Part shown: in pieces, positions 27,167-39,100 of the stretch
How positions within the stretch are numbered: the first letter of the stretch is position 1
Layout of the letters: each line of letters starts with the position of its first letter
Origin: Silurus meridionalis
Lineage: Eukaryota; Chordata; Actinopteri; Siluriformes; Siluridae
Direction: 5' to 3'
Length of the DNA stretch: 64,000 bases
Assembly: GCF_014805685.1 (NCBI RefSeq)
Contig: NC_060904.1
Span: 13,542,811-13,606,810, forward strand
Program-made: the position numbers and the translations under genes
The notes under the pieces: model-generated
Told to the model about the DNA's origin: nothing
What the model saw: the letters and a program-made list of their open reading frames with translations, nothing else
Databases searched by the model: none

Positions 27167-30100
27167 AATGCAGAGATATCCCCAGGATACCAGATAGCAC
27201 ACACACACAACTGGAGTCGAGTGAGTAGCCACCGTGTGGCCTGGTGCAAGCAATGCACATTCTGTCACCTTCCTTAATATCAGAAAGTAATATCATGTCA
27301 CGGTCGTACACCTTTATCGCTTTGTCTGTCTCTGTCCTCTTCCCCTCTTTCCTGCCTTTTTTTAAATTATTATTATTATCAATTTTTATTAAATTCCACC
27401 CCAAAGGTTCGAGCTCATTCGAGTCACAGAAGATGGACCGGCCTTCCATATCCATCACATCTCCCATGAGCCCTAGTGTGCTGCGAGATGCACCACAGTA
27501 CTTATCTGGACAGCTTTCTGTGAGTTCCCACAATGCATGACTTGCTTTTTTTCAGAGGAAAAGAACACAGACTGTTGCTTTAACTGCCACTTTTAATATC
27601 AAATCTTTATTGTTTTACACTAAGGTCCACATGATTTGGGATAAAACGCTTTGAGACGTGCAGTTAGAGGACAATAATTGACAATTGGGCGGATTATTCC
27701 AATAACAGCACGTTCCTGAAATGATTTCTTCTATGTCAAGATTTTTTTAATCCATTCATAGTTACATATAATGTTGTGGAATGTTTGCAATACAGATAAA
27801 TTAATAGATCAAGTCAAAAATTTTAAATATAAAGCTTTCCATGATTAAAGGCCAGAAACGATTAACTTCTCTTTCCACTTTTGCAAAGCTTTGACACTTT
27901 TCCATAAATGCTAAATGAACATATCTTAACAGAAAATATCATATCAGCGATTAAATAACACGCGTTTGCAATTAAGACTTTGATTGCATTGTGCAACCCC
28001 TTCTAACCATCATTTTATTATACGATTGTTTCCTTTTAAACATTAGCCACACTTTATGAACCAAAAAATTGGGACACCTGACTTTTCCTGCCATATGTGG
28101 TTCTTCTTTAAACTGTAACCACAAAATTTCGGGCAATTCTATAAAATGGCTTTGGATGCAGAAGATGTCCTAAAATCCAACTAGGAGACCCAAACCTGTT
28201 TCAGCATGAAAACACCCCTATGCCCAAAGCTCTTCTCTTTGAAGGTATGCTTTACATGGGTTGGAGTGGAAGATCTCGAATGGCCTGCTATAGAGATCAG
28301 ACCTCAACCCAATTTCACACATTTGGAATGAATTAAATTGCCATCTGCACCCTAAGCCTCCTCACCCTGCATCAGTTCCTGACTTTACTAAAAATCCTTG
28401 GGTCTGAATTTGCACAAATCTCCACAAGCACACTCCAAAATATAGTTGAACATCTTCGCAGAGGAGTTGAGGTTATTATAACAGCAGATTGAGTCTATTT
28501 GTTGAAAATGATAAAAAAATAAAATAAAACACTTACTGAATGGTTAGGTGTCCAAAAGCTTTTGTCCATACAGTGCATTTTAACTCAAACATTTAAGAGC
28601 ATATATACATTTTAAACATCAGTCCTAAAAATGGCAACATAAACTGTTTTTTTTGTATAATACAATAAAATTCTAATTGATTGAATTGATTGAATTTTTA
28701 GACGGTTATAGCATCGTACAATGATCTTCGAGCCATGAAACCTTTAAAAAAAACGTAGAATCATTTATGTAAGATGGCAATTTTTTAGTTGTCTTGCTTC
28801 AATATTTTAGCAGAGATCAGCGACACATCCATTGGTATGTAGCGAACAGAACAAGCATGTTAAATACTTTACCCTTGTTAGCAAACACTCGAGAGGGCGA
28901 ACAAAGGCGTCTTTGAAAAAACACAGATAAAGTTCTGGAACGACTCCACGGCGCTTACGCTCGGCCACAGAGCTGGAGCTCGCCCAAAGGCGAAAACATC
29001 AGAGCCGATCACGTTACACTCGCTCGCTTCGCTCTCTAATTGTGCAGCTGTAACACTTTCCAGAAACAGAACACTCGCTGATGTACGGTTTCAAAAATGG
29101 CACACTTGATCATTGATTATACCTCTTCTTTTGTTTGATATCAGAATTCTTTCATAGGTCCGCAATAGCTGTCTTTCGAGCTTAATTATTAGCAATATAA
29201 AAAAGATTTCATGTAGAAGACTTAAATGAAACAGTGAGAAATTTTGGACAAGTGCAAATGTTTGATAAATATTTAAGAGAAATTTAAGTCATTTATAAAG
29301 TCATTGAGACCAGCTATATGTTTAGTGTGTTAGGTTTACATTTACTTTCGAATCAGGACTGAAGACACCTGAAGAGCGTTAAGAATCTGGACCGTGGTCT
29401 TGCTATCATACACATTTACATATGTAGTAACACGTTCTACTGTTCTGTCAAAAAAAAGGTTAGATAAAATAGAAGTTTTCCTGTTTTCATATAAAACACA
29501 TGGGGTTGCAAAGTTTTGAAATGTCTTAAAAAAGTTAAAAATGTTTAATGTTTTCTAAAAAATAATTATTTTTTAGAATTATATATTTTGTTGCATTTCT
29601 TATATTTTAAATAAAAAATAAAAAAAGTACTTGTATAATATTCTAATATTCTATTGACTTATATAGATTTTTTTTTTTATAATAATAATTTTTTGTATTA
29701 TAATTTCCATGCAGACTTATTTTCTTTATATAATTACAGACTTTTATAGACAAAAGTATTTGGACACCTGCCTTTTCCAGCAATATGTAGTTCTTTCCCA
29801 AATTGTTACCACAATTATATAGAATGTCTTTGGATTTGGTAGCAGGAAATTTTTCATTGATTAGATCTAGGAGACCCGAACCTGTTCCAGCATGACAACA
29901 CCATTGTACACAAAGCCAGCTTGATGAAGCTTTGCTTTACACATTTTGGAGTGGAAGATCTTGAGTGGCCTGGTCTAGAGTTTTTTTCCTCAACCTTATT
30001 GAGCACCTTTGGGATTAATTGCACCACAGATCTACTCAGCCTAAATCAGTACCTGACTTTACCAAAACCTTTGTGGATGAATGAGCAAAAATCTCCACAA

Positions 30101-33100
30101 GCACACCCCAAAATCTACGAGTTTTCCAAGAACAGCAAAAATGTGGAATGGGATGTTCAAAAAGCACATGAGAATCTTATGGTCAGGTGTCCACAAACTT
30201 TTGTCCATGTAGTGTATGTACAGAATATATTCAGTAGAGAGCCAAGCATTAATCATTTAATGTTGGGGAAAATGTTTAAGTTCGACTTTAATTTATGACA
30301 GATCTTTTTTTTTTACCCCGATCTTATGCTCACCTTTCACATAATACTTAACCTTCTTGTACATCTTCTCAGACTCTTCATTGTCTTCAACACGCTGATA
30401 CGTGTATATTTGTGTATGCATTGAATAACATAATCTTGTGTGTTTTTTTTATGTGTGTTGTTCGCTCAATGGGAGATCCAGTTTAAATCGGCAGGCCAGT
30501 TTTATGAATTGGGACAAATCCTTTGATAATCAATGTTAGATAGGCCAAATCTAGTTTTTATTATAGAACACGGAACATCAGGAATGCTATGATCTGAGAT
30601 GATCGTAATATGTTGTGAATAAGTATATCAGAAAAAAAAAAAAAAGACAAGGCAAGGCTATATTTAGCATGACGCAAAGCATCCTTAATGGGAAAGAATC
30701 GACGAAATGAAAACGACTCGGATGAAAGAAAGTAAATGAGAAGCTAATTATGTGCATTCAGATGATGTTCCGGATGATTGTCGTCGGTTATTTGCTACGA
30801 CTCCGAGCCTGAACTTTCTCTTAAAAAAAAAAAAAGATAGGAAAGAGAGAAGCGCAGTAACCTGGAGTGTTTGGACTGAATCTCTCCTTGAGCTCCTCTA
30901 ACACTGGTGCTGTCATTCTGGGTTTCGTTTCATTGCATTGTTCCTTTTGTTTGTTTTGTTCTTGTCGTTAACTTTGCTTACCCAGAGCCAAAGCCTTAGT
31001 AGGAGAATAGAGCCTTTTAACCCTAGGGTTCAGGTAATTCACACTATATACCACTAAGACACTCACCCCTGTGCCCTTTATATCCCTTTATTTACCTCCC
31101 GCTTTTTCTACTAAAAGCACAGCAAGTAAACGGCTGCGCTTTCTGTTGATTTCATTTTGCTTGTCATTTTTATTTAGTATGACTTTGATTTCTTTTCTAC
31201 CCCTGTTTTTTTTATACCGAATGATTTTGCAAGAATGATTTGCATGGTTAAAAAATCTTTAGGAAACTTCTAAAACTAAAGCATAACATGCCATACTTTC
31301 TAATCATAGTATACTTCTGGCTGTGTGATTATTGGAAAAAATCCACGTGGTGTGATATGATCATTTTCCTATAACAGCACAGCCTGCTTTTTTTCCCTCT
31401 CATACCACAGTGCTTACAATTTTCGGTTTATTAATGAACATCATTTTTTTTAAAACAAAAACATTCAACGGGAACATTCAACGTCCATGGAATTATTGTT
31501 TAGTGTGAAAACGCAAACTGCGGTTTTGTGGTGGTTGTTACAAAGTTCTGACTTGGGAGAATCTACTATATCAAATATACCATCATACTTATCTTAAATA
31601 TTAAGTTTTGTTTACTGTCAAAAATATTGGGACACCTGCCCTTTTTAGCCATATGACGTTCTTTTCCAAACTGTTAACACTTAACAGGCGAACAATGGTA
31701 TAGGATGCCTTTGGATGCAGCCGAATAATATTTTCCCTTCACTTGAACTAGAAGACCCTGTTCTAACCTGTTCCAGCATAACAATGTCCCAGTACAAAGT
31801 CAGCCAGATTATGGTTTACATGGGTTGGACCTCACCCCAGGCCTCTTCACCTACATCAGTACCTGGTTTTACTAAGACCCTTGTAGGTGAATGAGCACAA
31901 ATCTCTCATTTCAAAATCTAGTGAAACATCTTCCCAGAAGGGTGAATGTTATTATAACGGCAAATAGGGACTAAATGTGTTATTGGATGTCTAAAAAGCA
32001 CATCCACTTCTATCTTTTATTACAGTGTAATTCTTAGAGCTGTATTGTTTTTATAAATGAATGATCACCTCTTCAACTAATTGAACCTTGCTGTAGAAAA
32101 AGAAGCAAAATAATATTTTTTTAATATGTTCCATTGTGTCTTATTGATTTTAGTGCAGTTTACAAGGAAATACATTAATTTTTTATTTTTTATTTTTTTT
32201 ATTTGTAATTGTCTGTCAGATTTAGCTCTTTTCTTCTTCAACTACTTTTACCTTTACTTTTAAGTAGTTGATAATTTAGATCAAATTAGTTAGTTAGTTT
32301 TAAGGTAATAGGTTGAACTTAACAGTGCCTCTTATATTTGAGCCTCCATATCACAGCACTTTTTTTAGGAATATACTGTAGTGACTACGAGAAAATTTGT
32401 GCAATTGTGCAAAGGCAAAACTTATTTGGAAGCCTTAGAATCAAAGGAGTGTTACTAGATAACTTTTGGAAAAACTTTGAGAATCATGCAGATTGAGATG
32501 ATCAAGGAAGTAAGAAATCATAAAACCTGTTAATTTGGAAACTCCACCAGAAAATATTTGTAATCACTAAACATTTGTTTTACTGATGCGCCAAGTCTCA
32601 AATCAAACACCAAAATCCACCATGGTGCAAACATCCGGCAATTAAAACCCTCCGTGTGGAAACATATCAAAATCGTTTGATGTCCTGATGATTTACGTAA
32701 TTAAAAACACCGTAATTACTTTAAAACATTCACAAGGATATTTTGTCTTCATGCTCCGTGTTGAGTTTCGTTTCACTAATAATGAACAGACATTTCCATA
32801 AAGCATCCATATTTGTCCATGCCCATGTTGATTAGAGTATAAAAAACTTTAAATTTATTAATTGATAAAAATGTGTGATTAAGTTGCGATTATAAACAAG
32901 TTAACTCATGACAATCGTGCGATTAATTGCGATTAAATATTTAGCAGAATTAAATCTCTATGGCTTGATTCTTACCATAAAACAAAAGAATGTTGCCGAT
33001 ATAATACAAAGCCAAGAAAATGCAACAAAGAAATGCACATCTTGTACCTTTGTGGCCAATTAGTATAGTTGAGCTGCGTCGTTACACCTGACCCGGCCTC

Positions 33101-36100
33101 CATGAGCATGAATTATATTACTTTTTACTTCCTTAAACAGAGGCCAGGCTCTAAAAGCACTCTAAAAAACACAACTAAGCTATTTAATCATCTCAGAGTG
33201 CCACTTATAGACTATATTTCTCAAAAAAATTAGCTGTCTTTTGACTTTTAATCTCATAACTGGTGTGCAGCAGTTCATTTGGTGAAATTCTGTTTATTTA
33301 TGGCTTGATGCTCTCTGCTGTTTAGGCTTTTAATTCACCACAATTGATTGAAATACTCGCTGCTGCCAAAGCAAATCTTGATATTATCAAACTCTTTGTG
33401 TGTGTGTGTTTTTTCTTTTTTCTTGTATTCATTTTTACACTCTCTTTTCTGACCTCGTGTGTGTTTGTCTACTGCATGCAAACTCGATTTCTGCTGTGCG
33501 CTCATTCCCTTGCCTGTTGATCTGTTTGTATTCTGAATAGAGCAAATTTCTTTTGCAAAATTGAAACTTGTTACAGACCCATGCACATAGCACAAATAAA
33601 AACCGAGCGATATATCATGAAAAGAAGACTTAAGAAATCATTGTGTTTAGATTATACGCTACAGCGGTTAATGGTTTATGATGTGCTCCGGAATGGCGTT
33701 GATCATAGCACGTATTTAATACATATGCTGTATGTTATCTATCGAATGTTATCCAAGTGTGTGCACCTATATCGTGTTATACAACAAACAAGGTGATATA
33801 TTGAAGGCTATACAGACTGAATTATTAGTACTATATTTATTCACTGTTTTGTGATGATGTAAGATAGAGCAAAGCATCAAATTCTTTATAATCATTACAT
33901 TTTAGAGACCACACATGTGTGTACTATATATAGTGTATATTAAGAAAGCAATGACTCCAGAGATGTCTTGATCTTCCATTAGGTTAAACTCTGGTACGAT
34001 AAAGTAGGCCACCAGCTGATAGTCACCATCCTGGGGGCCAAGGACCTGCCTTCGCGAGACGACGGCCGACCGAGAAACCCCTATGTCAAAATCTACTTTC
34101 TCCCAGACCGAAGGTAAGAGTGGAGAAAGTGTACAGAATGTCAGATTTAAGTTTGTTGTTGCGTCCCGGCTTCCATACTACCGATGGTAGTAAATAAACA
34201 CAGTTTGAATTATTGTTCCACCAGTGACAAAAGCAAGAGGAGAACTAAAACTGTAAAGAAGTCTCTAGAGCCCAAATGGAATCAGACGTTCATGTACTCG
34301 CCAGTGCATCGGCGTGAGTTTCGCGAGCGCATGCTAGAGATTACGCTGTGGGACCAGGCGCGAGTCCGTGAGGAGGAGAGCGAATTCCTCGGAGAGGTAC
34401 AAACATGCAACGCAATGTCTAGACAAGCTGTCAATCTTGAGGTTTTTTGGATATTCCTGGTTGAAATAAATGACCCAAAAAATAAATTGTGCTTGACGGA
34501 AAAAAGTGGCAGTAGGTGGGCTTGAAACTTTTGTATAGTGTTCTAGCTCCTGAATACGAACAGATGAAGAAGTCAAGAAAATACAACAAAGGTAGATTTG
34601 TGGCCAGTTAGTGTTCTAGCCACCATAATGTCCAGATTATGCTAAAACACTTCACTTTCTTCAAGCCACTGCACTATGTCACATGATCATTCCATTTCTT
34701 TCATATCCACACTTAATCTGCACTAGTATTTAAGTCTCATTTGTACTGCACTCTCTCTTGCTTGTTGTTTTCGCGCAAGCCCAGGTTAAGTTGATCTTGT
34801 AAAATCATGTTTTCTGGATATTTTGTGTTTTTTTTTTTTGTCTTTGCTTCATATATTTGCTCTGTGATAAAAAACAAAATAAACAAAATAAACACATGAG
34901 CTTAATTTCATCCTCCACACATTACCATACATCATAATTTCATCAGAAAGAATTATGTTTCTTTATTTTTCCATAAACATAAAAACACATTAATGAAAAT
35001 CCTTTGTATCTGTACAGTCATAGTGTTTGCATATTTTGGTGTTTTTTTATTTTTTCTGTTAGATTCTGATCGAGCTGGAGACGGCGCTGATGGACGACGA
35101 GCCGCACTGGTACAAGCTGCAAATGCATGACGTCTCTTCGATGCCTCTGCCCAAGAGTTCCCCCTACCTTCAGAGGAAAATGATGCATGGCGAGAGTCCC
35201 ACTCGCAGACTACAGAGTACGGCTTTAACCCTGTTTCTTGTTCGAGTCACACCTACGTCCTGGCAGTAGAACATTCAGAAGCGATCCACTTTTCTCAGTA
35301 TAAAAGCATAATCATCGCCGCCAATGGAAAATTGATAACAGTTAAGTACAGGTAGTCCCCGGCTTACGATGGAGATGTGTTCCGATGACCACATCGTAAC
35401 TTGAAAACAAGACATGATCTAACCTACCTAGGAGTCTTAAAGAAATTAGATCAGTATACGGTAGTTTTATTATGTTATTATGTTATTAATTGAACAAATT
35501 GCAGTATATAATTTAGCAAAACGGAGCAATTTACTAACTATACAGTATATATGTTTGTGGCAGCACACACATGGACTAGCACCTGTTCACATGTGGGGGA
35601 TAAAACCAGACGAAGTGGCCAGCGACTCTGATTAAAGGAGAGCGACAACAGCTAGAATTGGGCTTTGAACACCAAAAACAGCGCTCTAATAGCGGGATAA
35701 CGGAACTCTGTCGGTCGCTGGTGAGAGTACGGCATTTTACAAGGCGAGAGATGCGCACATCCTAGCAGCGTCCCGACGCAACGTACCGCAAATAGGCTGC
35801 TACGTTTGCCTGCCGTGCGAAACTTTTAAAATATTTGTAGCTTTTTTGTCATCATCATCAGATCGAAAAATCTAAGTCTAACCATCGTAACTCAGGGACT
35901 ACCTGTATTGACTTACACAGTTTATTAAACACATTTCAAACTCTAAAACTAGTAATACTTCTTAAAGCTCTTATATGATCCTCTTCTTGACCTTGCAGCT
36001 CACAGCTCGTATTCATACAATTCAGGTAAAAGTAAAAAAATAAAAAAATCACTGCATGTCTGTAAAAAGTGTTTTTTTTGTTGGTTTTTTTGGGTATACT

Positions 36101-39100
36101 GTAAATCCCCACCTCTGTGTTTTTGTGGTGCTAAAAAAAAATACTTTATCCATTACGAGCCCCCCTAAATTCCCCCTCGGAAGTATTGTGCTTTTCTCTT
36201 GTTGTCAGCTCCGTCGTGACTAACTTTAATACACCTGAAATCCCCAACAGACTAACAAGAATGCTCTTTTTTTATGCTATTAACTTACAGTGCTTGGCTG
36301 TCCCGAAAAAATACAGCGTCATCGTTTTCCTAAATAACTCAACCCTGGATTTATGTTTCCATTTGTCCCCATCCTTTTTTTTGAAGTGTGTTTTTTCCTT
36401 TAAGAAGCTTTAAAAGAGAGAGCGAATTGCGCATCATGTAATTAGACCGTTTTCTGTAGAGCGTCCTTTTGCGTTCTCTGGCTGCTCTTCCGTCCTTTTT
36501 TCAAGAGGAAAAAAAAACGTGAAATGTACGTGTGAAATCTGACTGAACTAAAAAAAAAAGTGTTAAAATAGAATTCGAATCTAAGAAATGCAGTGATGTG
36601 CTGTTCGCTGTTTTCAGTACTAAGCAGAAAAGCATCTTAGTTCACTTTTTCTTTTTTGTCAGCTAAGAAGAATGAGAAGAAACTGTCTAAACTAGGCAAT
36701 CAGACAACAGGGAATTCCCCCCCACCCAATTCTTTGATCTTTTGCTTTGCAATTTCTAAATTACAAAGCTTTACATGCTATTTGCTTCTATTTGATAATG
36801 GTGGAGGATGCAAAGAAAAAAAAAATCATCCTTTTAGTTTTTGTGATCATACAATATTTTGTGACACATTTGTTTTATATTTCAGGGAAACAAAAACACA
36901 AGTCTTTTAAACCTTTTTGCACATTTAAATACTTACTTTAATAGTTTAGCATAATGTGATGAGCATTTCCTCTTCACTTCTGAGACCTTAAACCAGTATA
37001 ATTAAACTGTTTTAAAATGCTGTAGGCAACGTATATAATAAAAAATATATATATATATATATTTATTTATTTATTTATTTTTTCTCTTCTGTAGGATCTC
37101 ACAGGATCAGTGACAGCGAGATCTCTGATTACGACTGTGAGGATGGCGTGGGAGTCGTTTCAGGTGATCACACCACAACAAACACCAACGATTTTTGTTC
37201 GCATCCCGGTTTTAGTCAGTAGTTGCATCTACACTATATGCTGTAGCACTGTATTGTAGAAAAAAAGGCTTTGACACCTTTGTTTCCTGACTATGTAGAG
37301 GGTTAACAGTTTCCTTCAAATCAATTAATTGAATTGATTTCTTTGATATTTGGCTTGGATTGGTTTCACACTACACAGAATTCAATAAGCAAAAAAACAT
37401 GTTGGCTGAGAGGTTTGTTGAGCATGGAAGCGTTATTGTAAATCTGCTTCATGGACTGACGAAGAGAAGAAGAGCCTTTATTTGTCACATATACTTTACA
37501 GCACAGTGAAATTCTTTCTTCACATATCCTAGAGATTTTTTAGGAAGCTGGGTTCAGTCATGATGCAGCACCCCTGGAGCACAGAGCCTTGCTTAGGGGC
37601 CCAAGATTGGCTGCTTTGCGATTCCCAGTTATTGAATCCCCAACCTTACAATGTGCACAGGGGGGGCATGGGGTATATCGGTAGAAGAATGCTGAGGATG
37701 GAGCTGGCAGGCAGGAGAAAGAAAAAAAGGCTAAGATGGCGGTGTATGGATGTGGTAAAGGAAGACATGCACGTGGTTGGTTTAAAAGTGGAAAACCAAA
37801 GAAAGAACAAAGAAAGGAAAACTGAAGAAAAGAAAGAAAAAGATAAAGGAGAAACATGTACAGTAATATGTACATGTGAGTAGTGTTTTGTTGAGAAAGT
37901 CCAAATTTAGGAAATTAGTTTTCCACTTGCTGAGGAAATGCAAACTCATTTTAATTTGACTTCAGAGAGTCAGAGCTGTGGAGTGATGCATGATGGGACA
38001 GCTCATGTGTTTAACAGCTCGGAATCCGCAGTTTTTTATGCTTAAACACGACATTGTATTGTAGTCTCAGGCAAAGACACACACACACACACATGCGCAC
38101 GCACGCACAAATACTGTATTTTAATGTCTCATCCATCTCTTAGTAGCTTCTTAGGCACAGCTTTCCGCATTTCCTTTGTCTTTGTTCTCTTCCTTTCTCT
38201 CTCTTGTGCTTATTCGCACACTTTTTTCTCTTCCTGGTTTATAAACGCTGAATCGCAGCTTCCTGCCCTGCATGAGTCGATTACTGTTCAGAAGAACAGC
38301 TTTGCCTCTCGTTAAATTGCTGGGCTTGTTTTCATCTCTGCTGGATTCAGCCAGAAATGCAGTGTGATGCAGAGGTGTATGTGTGTGTTTGTGTGTGTAT
38401 GTGTGTGTGGGGGTGTGTGTCAGAGAGCGAGAGAGAGAAAGAGAGAGAGAGAGACAGAGACAATGACAAAGAGAATGAGAGGGAGTACTATTGTGATACA
38501 GTCATTTCTGGCAGGGAAGTAATTTTTTTAATGCATTGATTACAATTTAGCCCAATGAAACTGCATCAGCATTGAAAAAAAGGAAAATAGAAGCCTGTAT
38601 TGTTCAGACACATCAGTCGATTAAGTGGCATTCAGAAGTTCCACACAGTTTAAGACTAATAATACACTAAGTGGACAAAAGTGTTGGGTCACCTGAGATT
38701 TCAGCCATATGTAGTTACAACTGTTTCCACAAAGTTGGAGGCACACAATTTCCCTTCACTTGAACTAGGAAACCCAAACCTGTTTCATCATGACAATGCC
38801 CAAATGCACAAAGCCAGCACCATAAAGAAATGCTTTTCATGGATTGGAGTCGAAGGTCTTAAGTACCCTGCCATATAACTATGACCTCAACCCTCTTGAA
38901 CACATTTGGGATGAATTGGAACACTGACTGCACCCCAGGCCTCCTTACCTCACCTACATCAGTACCTGACTTTACTAACAACCTTTTTCAAACAGACTTG
39001 GACTGGGAAAATCTAAAAACTTTCTAACAAAACCTTCGTTTAAAAGCTGTTCAAATGTCGCGTACCATTCATTAACATTATATTATACATGCAATAACAA

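Larger units (their letters stand above)
25741..27173 (+). other. Intron with SINE family B relics
   Basis: The 1.4 kb between exons E and F contains two reversed SINE family B pieces. At about 25870-26058 the sequence includes GGGATTTGAACTTATGACAT and CTAGTGAGCTACCACTCC; at about 26096-26225 it includes AAGGGCCTTGTTCAGAGGCC. A G-rich run (25940-25966) lies inside the first. The 3' end is a CT array. Confidence 0.7.
27520..30985 (+). other. Intron with two Tc1-type relics
   Basis: The 3.5 kb upstream of the 48-nt cassette exon contains family T copies at 28060-28580 and 29746-30225. A segment near 28860-29060 is unusually rich in C, G and CpG for this intron. A segment near 30640-30840 is non-repetitive with mixed composition. 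Neither codes for anything I recognise. Confidence 0.7.
31034..33982 (+). other. Intron with Tc1-type and hAT-like relics
   Basis: The 2.9 kb between the 48-nt cassette and the first C2A exon. It contains a family T copy (31617-32004) and a repeat shared with 42030-42370 (32660-32945). The rest is AT-rich with no recognisable feature. Confidence 0.7.

Noticed and set aside
29921..30298. 125-residue frame as a gene
   Set aside because: Lies within a decayed Tc1-type family T copy and differs from the frame in other copies.
36662..36910. Exon starting AKKNEKKLSKLGNQTTG after TTTTTTGTCAG
   Set aside because: Good acceptor-like sequence and a Lys-rich start, but there is no usable donor before the frame turns into intron-like sequence, and no RIM homology that I recognise.
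37558..37883. Overlapping 105- and 107-residue frames
   Set aside because: They run through SINE-like repeat W and low-complexity purine sequence; opposite strands are both open by chance.
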